From assembly GCA_002423495.1 (NCBI GenBank), contig DIWN01000078.1:1-24925 (forward strand): DNA of 24,925 nt. Reading direction: 5' to 3'. This DNA is from Anaerolineaceae bacterium UBA6105. Its GTDB lineage: Bacteria > Chloroflexota > Anaerolineae > Anaerolineales > Anaerolineaceae. Shown here one piece after another: positions 8,255 through 14,850 of this stretch; the stretch's first letter is position 1, and the number at the start of each line of letters is the position of its first letter. A model generated the notes under the pieces. That model worked only from the letters and a program-made list of their open reading frames with translations. It was not told the DNA's origin and searched no databases. Position numbers and translations under genes: made by a program.

Positions 8255-9922
8255 TTACCTAACTAAAAAACGATAAATGCCAGAATCGGTGTCGAAATTT
8301 GAAATTAATAATTCCGGATTATAGCCTGTGGTTGTATCATCAAGAAGCAGAATTTTTTCGGGTTGAGAAAGAATGTGCGAGGAATTATTATGAGGATCAA
8401 CATAAATGAGAAGGGTTTTTGACCATTCGATCTCATCAGGTATTTGGTTCAAAAACCCAACATCACGATCCAGATAGTAATAAAAAGCTTCCAATGTTTG
8501 ATTATTGTAAAGGAGCCTGATTGCATTTCTCGCGTCCCACCTCCAAGTAAAAGGCAAGATTTGAAAGTATTCAAGGTCGTCATACCCAGCGATTATGATG
8601 CCAACGTTGGTGTCATCCTGCAAATCTGGGGCAATTTCAATCGTTTTATTCCAGATAAACTTTTGATCTTCCCATGAGATAAACCTTTGGTTTTGGGACC
8701 ATAACTGAAAAAACATACCGAGAATTACAAAGGGTATTATTAGTAAAATTGTTTTCCTGCTAATTTCTTTGTAGGTTTTAACCTTTAATGCTACAAGCGA
8801 TGAAATTAAAGATACCAGCATGATTGATGCACCGGCACTAGCGAAAAGATTATTCCGAGTGGAATTACCATCGAGCGATGGGCCTTTAAGGACAATCGCA
8901 GGGAAGTAGCCTGCTGCCCAAGTTAGAAATCCGATAAGGAAGACCATTAATAGAGATTTAAGAACTATCACACGGTCAGCCCAATAAAATGACTCAGATG
9001 CTTTGGCGGATTTAATTATCCGTGGTAAAAATCCTATCGTGAGTGCGATGAGCATAAAACCGGTTGCTCCCAACACAATAAACTTAGAGGGTCCCAGGAA
9101 TTGAGCGATGGGCCGGACCCAGGAATAAGGAACATATATTAATCCAATTATGTATCTGCGTGCGATTGTAATTACATTGGTATTCAATTGATCTAAATAA
9201 GCATCTTGGAGGTTAAAAATAGAAGGTTGTAAGTAAGCCCTCCACACGATGTAAAAAATTCCAGTAAATAATGTAATAGTGATTATTCGAAGTTTATTAA
9301 CACGTGAAGTTCCGGTGTCAAATAATAACAGAAATGCGACCATCAGAACTATACCTAAACCAGCTTCGTATATAAGTAATGAAATAATGAATAGTACATT
9401 TGCTAATATTAGTTTCCATGATTTGCTATTCTGCTTATATTCCAATAATAAGAAAATGACTAATAAATCAAGTAATAACACCAAATGAGCGTGTATATGG
9501 ACAAGCCAGGTTTTTGTGAAATCAAGTGGATAGATGATGAAGACGAGTGCAATTGGTAAGGCTAACCAAGTGTGTTTTGGAAAACTCTTTTTTATCACTA
9601 AATAGAATACGCAGCACGTCAAGAATAGGATGATGAAATTTACAAAGTAATGATAAAAAAGATTAGTTTTAAAAGAAGAAGCCAGTATAAAATAAGGTAC
9701 ATCAATTAGTGGTCTGCGATCGTAAATATTGAAAATTTGAAATCCATAAAAAATCTGATCTGACAGAATCGACCAGTCATCGCTGTGAATAGGAGGAGAA
9801 GAGTAATAACGACAATCTATTAAATAGGTTAGGGCAACAATAAAAATTGGGATTATCCAATAAATAGAATTAACCTTTTTTAGCCATCGCATGTTATTTT
9901 TACGGGAATTAAATTCATTCAT
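8255..9922 (-). CDS. Polytopic membrane protein, GT-C glycosyltransferase-like
   Basis: A 555-residue integral membrane protein with roughly 10-12 hydrophobic segments, starting near residues 20-36. The first external loop has HSDDW (46-50) followed by YDRRPL (67-72). An acidic pair in the first loop is what GT-C glycosyltransferases use for lipid-phosphate-sugar donors, so a role in adding sugars outside the membrane is a reasonable guess. No specific family could be named. The C-terminal 150 residues after the last segment look soluble. A strong GGAGAGAGG lies about 10 bases before the ATG. The gene sits between the wzt 5' fragment and intact wzt, and it is very AT-rich, fitting a transferred cassette. 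It could instead be a flippase-related or polymerase-like protein. Confidence 0.7.
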   Translation of the reverse strand: MNEFNSRKNNMRWLKKVNSIYWIIPIFIVALTYLIDCRYYSSPPIHSDDWSILSDQIFYGFQIFNIYDRRPLIDVPYFILASSFKTNLFYHYFVNFIILFLTCCVFYLVIKKSFPKHTWLALPIALVFIIYPLDFTKTWLVHIHAHLVLLLDLLVIFLLLEYKQNSKSWKLILANVLFIISLLIYEAGLGIVLMVAFLLLFDTGTSRVNKLRIITITLFTGIFYIVWRAYLQPSIFNLQDAYLDQLNTNVITIARRYIIGLIYVPYSWVRPIAQFLGPSKFIVLGATGFMLIALTIGFLPRIIKSAKASESFYWADRVIVLKSLLMVFLIGFLTWAAGYFPAIVLKGPSLDGNSTRNNLFASAGASIMLVSLISSLVALKVKTYKEISRKTILLIIPFVILGMFFQLWSQNQRFISWEDQKFIWNKTIEIAPDLQDDTNVGIIIAGYDDLEYFQILPFTWRWDARNAIRLLYNNQTLEAFYYYLDRDVGFLNQIPDEIEWSKTLLIYVDPHNNSSHILSQPEKILLLDDTTTGYNPELLISNFDTDSGIYRFLVR

Positions 9923-9956
9923 GATATTTACCTCTCTCCGTATTATGTGGGGTTTA

Positions 9957-10196
9957 CTACAAAATCAAGTTTGCGTCCTTGCCCAACATTACAGTTAATG
10001 AGATTCTGTCTGGCTCCAAAATGGATTCCCAGATTCCATAAAAGGCCTTGTCATTCCCGATGCGAGTGTAGGGGTCGGGCTGTTTACGCACCCTCGCCCA
10101 CCATCGGTTGAGATCGCGGGAAATCGTGCCCGTGCCGATCACGCCCAGGTCATATTGTTTGGTGAGATGTTCAACGGAGATAACAGTATTAGTCAT
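9957..10196 (-). pseudogene. Truncated 5' fragment of wzt
   Basis: A 79-codon frame matching the N-terminus of intact Wzt. Residues 5-47 are identical between the two, and residues 48-79 still align without gaps (AF, I, E, IL, D, S, TV and G conserved in order). The copy stops with TAG TAA where Walker A would begin, so no ATPase can be made. By hand, about 16 of roughly 135 bases differ in the identical-protein part, mostly at third codon positions, so the copies are diverged homologues rather than a fresh duplication. Its stop lies about 35 bases before the start of the GT-C gene, within which that gene's ribosome site lies. This looks like the remnant of an older wzt displaced by cassette exchange. 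Confidence 0.9.
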
Positions 10197-10204
10197 AAGA
10201 TTAT

Positions 10205-10260
10205 TTTAGCTGATAGATTATAGCTGATAGAGGGTAGTTTGTAGATGATAGTTAATAACA
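10205..10260. repeat. Degenerate TAGCTGATAG-type short repeat tract
   Basis: The spacer upstream of the wzt fragment has repeated, imperfect units built around TAGCTGATAGA and TAGATGATAGTT. A similar but weaker run (GGTGATAGTTC, GAAGCTGTTAGTTC) is at 13600-13640. Such low-complexity decamer runs resemble slippage products or recombination scars. No coding potential is seen from 10197 to 10387. Confidence 0.45.
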
Positions 10261-10387
10261 ATTTTTTGGAAAAATAAACAGGAGATCATTTTTTGAATGT
10301 TAAATTTCTAATTAATCTCTTTGCCAATATACGATTTACAAAAATTTCTTCATTCCCCTATTAAGATTAGAAATGCTGGTGAGAAGG

Positions 10388-11311
10388 TCAATTATCATAT
10401 TCTGTAAACGAAATCTCGGTAGTGTGATTAACCAGCTTGTGTGCAAACTCAAAAAAATCTTTGCCAATCTTAATTCTCGAATTTGGAAATGAATCCAGAA
10501 TATCATCTGGTGTGACTCTGCCATATTGGCTTTCATAATAGGATATAAGTTCCTTATCTATGTGGTTGTTAAGAGCTAGACGCCACAAATAAGATCCTCT
10601 CACACCCCAAAGATGTTTATAAGAATTTGGGTCCGAAATGCCGCCAACATGAAATATCTCTTTTGAAGGATTAAACACTGCTGGAAATCTTTCAATAAAA
10701 TTCACTTCATAACCATCAGCTATTCCAAGAACTATTAATAATTGCAGTGTATCAAAATAATTCTTGTAAAGCTCCAACAACTGTCTTCTATTAATCCCTA
10801 TTGGCTTAATTTTGTCTCTCACATTTTTTGAGAGTTCCAGGTATGTTTTATGTTTGCAGTCTACATGATATTCTTGCATTAACTTCCTATATAAAGGAGA
10901 GTTTATGAACATAAAAAAAGTTGATGGCACTTCAATTTTATTAACCTTATCTATGTGACTAAAAAAAGCATTCAACTGTTGATGTTTTTCAATCTTCAAT
11001 GCTTCATACAGCAGATTTGAATTAAAAACAAAGCAATCATAATCTAAAATACCAAATGGGCTTTCTACCCACTTGACAAGCATGTTGATCACATCACCAT
11101 GAGAATACATGCCATTAATTTTTATCAAATGATCAAACTTTAGATTCTGTTCCAACCAATTTACTTCCCAGGTTGTTAATCCATTTGCAACAATGGCTAT
11201 ATTAATGTCCCCAGGTATGAATTTTAAACAAAGTTCAAGGATATGGATACTTCCAGGAATAGCGGTGATAAAAAAAGTATCTCTTCCAATAACTTTTAGC
11301 TGTTCTCTCAC
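10388..11311 (-). CDS. Unrecognised AT-rich gene, possible glycosyltransferase
   Basis: A 307-residue frame beginning at a GTG. I do not recognise a family. It has no signal peptide or membrane segment. The first strands, FFITAIPGSIHILELCLKFI and INIAIVANG, and the later DYD at residues 90-92 (ILDYDCFVFNSNLL) resemble the layout of GT-A enzymes, in which a DXD follows the second sheet half, so a glycosyltransferase is a fair guess given the locus. FHVGGIS and HLWGVRGSYLWRLAL further on look conserved. The frame stays open upstream for 43 more codons without a normal start, so the true N-terminus is probably longer and interrupted (see 11309-11451). It sits between wzm and the wzt fragment, where wzt itself would normally lie. 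Confidence 0.6.
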   Translation of the reverse strand: MREQLKVIGRDTFFITAIPGSIHILELCLKFIPGDINIAIVANGLTTWEVNWLEQNLKFDHLIKINGMYSHGDVINMLVKWVESPFGILDYDCFVFNSNLLYEALKIEKHQQLNAFFSHIDKVNKIEVPSTFFMFINSPLYRKLMQEYHVDCKHKTYLELSKNVRDKIKPIGINRRQLLELYKNYFDTLQLLIVLGIADGYEVNFIERFPAVFNPSKEIFHVGGISDPNSYKHLWGVRGSYLWRLALNNHIDKELISYYESQYGRVTPDDILDSFPNSRIKIGKDFFEFAHKLVNHTTEISFTEYDN

Positions 11312-11451
11312 AAATTTTTCATTCTTGGATTTATAAGTGAATGACTTTGGATGATGAAGAGCAAATCTTACATCTGCTCTGGTTTTCTGGAGGTATCCAA
11401 ATAATGGAGACTCTTTAATTTTTTTTGTATCTGTTCTTTTTTAATATGCAT
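11309..11451 (-). other. Candidate frameshifted 5' end of the 10388 gene at an A8 tract
   Basis: An ATG at 11451 opens a frame reading MHIKKEQIQKK, then runs into eight consecutive A residues (11426-11419 on the minus strand). Past the tract this frame becomes non-descript and stops near 11370. The neighbouring frame, open from 11440 and continuous with the 307-residue protein, reads KIKESPLFGYLQKTRADVRF after the same tract. Adding one A (A9) would join both into one protein of about 354 residues. This may be a phase-variable tract, transcriptional slippage, a true mutation or a sequencing error. The GTG at 11311 would then be an internal start only. Confidence 0.55.
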
Positions 11452-11552
11452 TCTTTTAATAATTTTTCATGTTAGATTTTTAGTGAATTTGTAAAAGACC
11501 AAAATTCATGTGGCTGGGGTCGAAGAATTATCTTATTACCATCAATGATCTT

Positions 11553-12419
11553 CTATACCGTATCAATAAATGTTTTTTCAACGCGATTAAAAATCACCAC
11601 CCCGATCAAGAGAACCACGAGCATGAAGCCAAAACTATACGCCAGCCGTGGCCAGGAGGCATCACCCGCTCCCAAAAAAGCGGCGCGGAAGGTCTCAATG
11701 ATCGGCGTGACGGGGTTGACGTTTGCCACCCAGCGCCATTTCTCCGGGATGCTGGAGACGGGGTAGATTACCGGCGTGGCATACATCCACAAACCCACCC
11801 CAAAGCCAACCAGGTACTGCAGGTCGCGATATTTGGTGGTCATGGACGAAATGATGATGCCAAAACCCAGCCCCAGCCCAGCCATCAGCACCAGTAAGAT
11901 CGGCAGCGCGAACGCCCAGGACGTGAGCCTGACGTCGGACCCGCGCAGCGCAAAGAAGGCAAAATAAGCGAGGAAGAAGGCAAACTGGATCGCAAAGGTG
12001 ATCAGGTTGGAAATGACGATCGAGATGGGCATGACCAGACGCGGGAAGTAGACCTTGCCAAAGAGATGGGCGTTGGAGGTGAAGGTGGTGGAGGTGCTGG
12101 TGAGACAGCTTGAGAAGTAGCCCCACAAAATATTGCCAGACATGTAGAAGAGCATCTGGGGAAGACCGTCAGTGGGAAGCTGGGCGATGTTGCCGAAGAT
12201 GACGGTGAAGACCAGCGAGGTAAGAAGCGGCTGGATGATAAACCACAGCGGGCCAAGGATGGTCTGCTTGTAGCGCGAGACGAAGTCGCGCCGCACAAAC
12301 ATGCCGATCAGGTCGCGGTAGTGCCAGACGTCGCGCAGTTGCAAATCCCACCACTTCTTGCGAGCGGTGATGATCAGGTCCCAGGAATCATTTTCAGTTG
12401 TGGTTTGAGTTTGGGTCAT
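11553..12419 (-). CDS. wzm: Polysaccharide ABC exporter permease (Wzm/TagG type)
   Basis: A 288-residue ABC-2 type permease, the membrane partner of Wzt. The N-terminal amphipathic region WDLQLRDVWHYRDLIGMFVRRDF leads into YKQTILGPLWFIIQPLLTSL, the family's hallmark first coupling helix and membrane segment. About six hydrophobic segments follow, ending in VVLLIGVVIFNRVEKTFIDTV. Length and layout are typical. The gene is GC-rich like the ATPase part of wzt, unlike the AT-rich genes on its left, so wzm and that part of wzt seem to share an origin. An unrelated gene and the GT-C gene now separate them. A short copy of its 5' end sits just upstream at 12636-12563. Confidence 0.93.
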   Translation of the reverse strand: MTQTQTTTENDSWDLIITARKKWWDLQLRDVWHYRDLIGMFVRRDFVSRYKQTILGPLWFIIQPLLTSLVFTVIFGNIAQLPTDGLPQMLFYMSGNILWGYFSSCLTSTSTTFTSNAHLFGKVYFPRLVMPISIVISNLITFAIQFAFFLAYFAFFALRGSDVRLTSWAFALPILLVLMAGLGLGFGIIISSMTTKYRDLQYLVGFGVGLWMYATPVIYPVSSIPEKWRWVANVNPVTPIIETFRAAFLGAGDASWPRLAYSFGFMLVVLLIGVVIFNRVEKTFIDTV

Positions 12420-12503
12420 ATAGTTTAGAGTTTCTGAGTTCGATTATAGATGTTGTTGATATGTCGATCAAGTATTTCTTGGATACAACGGAGACATTAA
12501 GAG

Positions 12504-12562
12504 ACCCTCACCCTTTATCCCTCCCCCTTCGCCAAAAGAAGGCTGGGGAGGGCTTGGAGAGC
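12504..12562. repeat. C/T-rich hairpin element
   Basis: CCCTCCCCCTTC (12519-12530) pairs with GAAGGCTGGGGAGGG (12538-12552) apart from a three-base bulge, after an ACCCTCACCC lead-in. It looks like half of a small dispersed palindromic element. Its right edge meets the end of the wzm fragment, so it may have inserted into, or recombined at, that fragment. Confidence 0.5.
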
Positions 12563-12636
12563 TGCAGATCCCACCACTTCTTGCGTGGGGTAATGATGAG
12601 ATCCCAGGATTGTTCTGTTTCGGAGATGTTGTTCAT
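12563..12636 (-). pseudogene. Truncated 5' fragment of wzm
   Basis: From the ATG at 12636 the frame reads MNNISETEQSWDLIITPRKK then WWDLQL. This matches intact Wzm residues 12-28 (SWDLIITARKKWWDLQL) with a single change. The similarity stops at about 12563, where the C/T-rich hairpin begins, so only about 25 codons remain. The first ten codons differ from intact Wzm, so it is a diverged homologue and not a recent local copy. It is too short to be found as an ORF. Together with the wzt fragment it marks an older exporter pair. Confidence 0.85.
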
Positions 12637-12822
12637 AATTGGTTTCTTTTTTACTGACGAAGGACGGGGACGGAGGAAAGAAGAGAAAAGGCAAGAAACA
12701 GTCCAGAGATCAATGTTTAGAAGGGGGGTCGGTCCTCAGTCAATGTTTGCTTTCAGCTTTCAGCTGATTTTCCGCCCCCCCCTTCACGTATTATTTATTC
12801 AACTCAAAATTAAGCAATTTTG

Positions 12823-13503
12823 TTAAAACAACTCCTTATCATCTATCCAACGATAGTCATCACCCTGGGTGGATACGGTTTCACCATAGGAATTCTTCGG
12901 CAGGAGAACACGACCTATGATAGAAAAATACGAGCGCTTGGGGAAACGCAATTCATTAGCACCACAGCTCACACATTGCGTGTCAACAATATCTCGAAAG
13001 CCTCTATAAATCCGCAGTATTCCACCACACTTAGGGCAGGCATAACGCTCAAGGATAGCAGGGTTGCGACTAGCTAATCCATACTGCGGGATATCCCCAA
13101 TAACCTTGCTGCCGGCGCGGATTAGGACATGAGGCCTAATGTGCACGCCACCGATAATTTCGGCACCCGCACCAATCCGGCAGTAGTTTTCAATGATCGT
13201 CTCCTGATCTGCCAGGTCGTTTTCCTCCCTGAGCAAGCCTATGAGGACATCGTGAGCAATAATGGTGCCTTCACCGATATGAAGGGGGCCTACCAGGGTC
13301 ACATTTTCACTTACTTTGACATCGTGGTCCAGCCTGACCCTGCCGATGATATTCACGTTCTGGCGTAGCGTAACATGGTCCTCAAGTATGGCTTCTGAGC
13401 TGATCTCGCATCCGGAATCAATGCGGCAGGTCGCATGGACAATTGCGCCTTCAGCGATTTTTGGTTTGGTATAATTTGGGTTCAAGGGGGTTGGGTATAT
13501 CAT
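12823..13503 (-). CDS. Left-handed beta-helix (hexapeptide) protein with zinc ribbon
   Basis: A 226-residue protein. Residues about 14-150 are hexapeptide repeats of the LbetaH type (AEGAIVHATCRIDSGCEISS, VSENVTLVGPLHIGEGTIIA, CRIGAGAEIIGGVHIRPHVL), as in acetyl- and acyltransferases that act on nucleotide sugars or polysaccharide. After the helix come two Cys pairs, CPKC (156-159) and CVSC (177-180), which look like one zinc ribbon and are not part of ordinary hexapeptide acetyltransferases. It lies between the LCP genes and the exporter and has its own candidate promoter and ribosome site (AGGAGA, 10 bases before the ATG). The acceptor is unknown. The fold call is firm; acyltransferase activity is inference. 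Confidence 0.85.
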   Translation of the reverse strand: MIYPTPLNPNYTKPKIAEGAIVHATCRIDSGCEISSEAILEDHVTLRQNVNIIGRVRLDHDVKVSENVTLVGPLHIGEGTIIAHDVLIGLLREENDLADQETIIENYCRIGAGAEIIGGVHIRPHVLIRAGSKVIGDIPQYGLASRNPAILERYACPKCGGILRIYRGFRDIVDTQCVSCGANELRFPKRSYFSIIGRVLLPKNSYGETVSTQGDDYRWIDDKELF

Positions 13504-13523
13504 GGTTTGTTTATCTCCTATTA

Positions 13524-13568
13524 AATAGAATGTTTGTTCTATTATAGAAGATATTTTGGGAAATGCAA
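13524..13568 (-). promoter_or_regulatory. Candidate promoter and operator of the beta-helix gene
   Basis: On the minus strand, TTGCAT (13568-13563), a 16-base spacer and a perfect TATAAT (13546-13541) resemble a housekeeping promoter with a weak -35. It overlaps a perfect inverted repeat, AATAGAA, 6 bases, TTCTATT (13524-13543), which could be an operator at the transcription start. Its core GAACAAACATTC is one base from the GAACNNNNGTTC pattern of Gram-positive LexA sites; that link is speculative. Confidence 0.5.
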
Positions 13569-13668
13569 GAGGATACTAGTGCGCAGTGTTAGCCTAAAGC
13601 TGGTAGGTGATAGTTCAAAGCTCGAAGCTGTTAGTTCAGATTTTTGTTCTGAGGTCAGGTTGCCCTCT

Positions 13669-14805
13669 TTATTGGGTCATTAAATTTTGATGGATCCAGT
13701 CGACGGTGCGTTGGTCCCAGCGATAGGTATAAGCGGTGCTGTCCAGGGACGGAATGAAAGCATAGTCAACCGTCAACAGCTCGTTGGGGATTTGGGCAGA
13801 ACGTAGGTTGTCGAGCTCGAAGTTGCGCAAGAAGCACATGCCGAGGCTGGCGATCTGATCGATCGAGAGATCGGTCAGAAAGGCATCGCGGAATTGATCC
13901 AGCAGCGAGGGCACCTTCACCAGCGTCGCGGGCTGCATCAGCTTGTTCAGGATGGCTTTCATCACCAGGGTCTGGTTACCCACCCGAAAACTGTCAGAGT
14001 AATTGGTGCGGATGCGCATCAGCGCCAGCGCGCGCTCGCCGCTCAAGACCTGCGGTCCAGCCGGGAAGGAACCCAGCCCTGGATTGGGGTCTTCAACGCC
14101 CTGGGGCAAATTCACTTCCACCCCGCCGATCGCGTTGATAAAGTTGATGACGGTATCAAAGTTGACCACCCCGTAGTGCTGGGGAGTGACGCCAAAGTTA
14201 TAGCGGATGACCTCTGCCAGCGAATTCGCGCCAATGCCCTCGCCCAGGTACCCACCCCACCCTGGCGTGCCAAAAAGGTAGGCCTGGTTGATTTTCATCG
14301 GGTTTTGCTCGGTGAAACGCCCCTCTGGCGCTTCCACCAGCAGGTCGCGCGGCAAGGCAACCATGTTGACCTTCATCTCAACGAAGTCCACTCGCAAAAC
14401 GCGGATCACATCCGCCAGCCCGTAGGTATATTGCGGGTCGCTGTAATCGATGCCAACCAGCAAAACGTTCCAGGCTGCCTCATCGCCGCAGACCGGCTCT
14501 TTGCCGGCTTCCAGCGTTGGTTCAACCAGCACAGGCAGCTTTTCGAGGTTGGTGGGCGCTTGAACTTGCTCAGCATCCGCCCCTTCCACCGGGCCTACCA
14601 CCATGGTGGGCAGGCTCAACGGCTCAGAAATAGGTTCTTGCAAAGCTGGACCAATCCAAACGAGGTACAGGAAGGCAAGCAAAAGTGCCAACCCAAGCAG
14701 AACATAGAGGAATATCCTCCATCCGCTGGCCTGTTTCTTTTTCACTGGCGGCTGCGGGCTGCTTCCTGCGATGGTGATTGGTTGTGTGTCTTTTATTTTT
14801 TTCAT
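13669..14805 (-). CDS. LytR-CpsA-Psr (LCP) family wall-polymer ligase
   Basis: A 378-residue LCP protein, predicted to transfer lipid-linked polysaccharide onto the cell wall outside the membrane. A cytoplasmic basic N-terminus is followed by one membrane segment at about residues 29-52 (WRIFLYVLLGLALLLAFLYLVWIG) and a Pro/Glu-rich linker. The LCP domain follows: NVLLVGIDYSD, VNMVALPRDLLV, KINQAYLFGTPG, VNFDTVINFINAIGGVEV, and FPAGPQVLSGERALALMRIR. The last conserved arginine stretch reads FRVGNQTLV instead of the usual R-x-x-RQ, so polyprenyl-phosphate binding may be altered. A second LCP gene lies directly upstream. No good ribosome site precedes the ATG, so it may be translated by coupling across the 45-base gap. 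Confidence 0.9.
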   Translation of the reverse strand: MKKIKDTQPITIAGSSPQPPVKKKQASGWRIFLYVLLGLALLLAFLYLVWIGPALQEPISEPLSLPTMVVGPVEGADAEQVQAPTNLEKLPVLVEPTLEAGKEPVCGDEAAWNVLLVGIDYSDPQYTYGLADVIRVLRVDFVEMKVNMVALPRDLLVEAPEGRFTEQNPMKINQAYLFGTPGWGGYLGEGIGANSLAEVIRYNFGVTPQHYGVVNFDTVINFINAIGGVEVNLPQGVEDPNPGLGSFPAGPQVLSGERALALMRIRTNYSDSFRVGNQTLVMKAILNKLMQPATLVKVPSLLDQFRDAFLTDLSIDQIASLGMCFLRNFELDNLRSAQIPNELLTVDYAFIPSLDSTAYTYRWDQRTVDWIHQNLMTQ

Positions 14806-14850
14806 ATCAGTTGATTTGCGTCAGGGTCGTATTGCCTGAGTAACGAAGCA

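Larger units (their letters stand above)
12420..12822. other. Non-coding rearrangement scar upstream of wzm
   Basis: About 400 bases lie between wzm and the beta-helix gene with no intact gene. It holds a C/T-rich hairpin (12504-12562), the wzm 5' fragment (12563-12636), a purine-rich stretch (12650-12705), direct TCAATGTTT copies near 12710 and 12740, and a G6/C8 inverted pair (12721-12732 with 12772-12784). No clear promoter for wzm was found. Confidence 0.7.

Noticed and set aside
10205..10260. Possible CRISPR-like array from the repeated TAGCTGATAG units
   Set aside because: The units are contiguous, imperfect and about 10 bases long, with no spacers and no cas genes.
11695..12298. Several overlapping frames within wzm
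   Set aside because: They are frame shadows of the permease, with Arg/Ser- and His-rich translations typical of wrong-frame GC-rich DNA.
12398..12826. A 142-codon plus-strand frame across the wzm upstream scar
   Set aside because: It runs through the hairpin, the antisense wzm fragment and G/C runs, so it has no coherent protein character.
13527..13540. LexA operator
   Set aside because: The core is one base off the Gram-positive consensus and the gene is not of an SOS type; kept only as a generic inverted repeat.
13894..14814. A 306-codon plus-strand open frame
   Set aside because: It is antisense to the first LCP gene, has a biased His/Gln-rich composition, and shows no recognisable domain.
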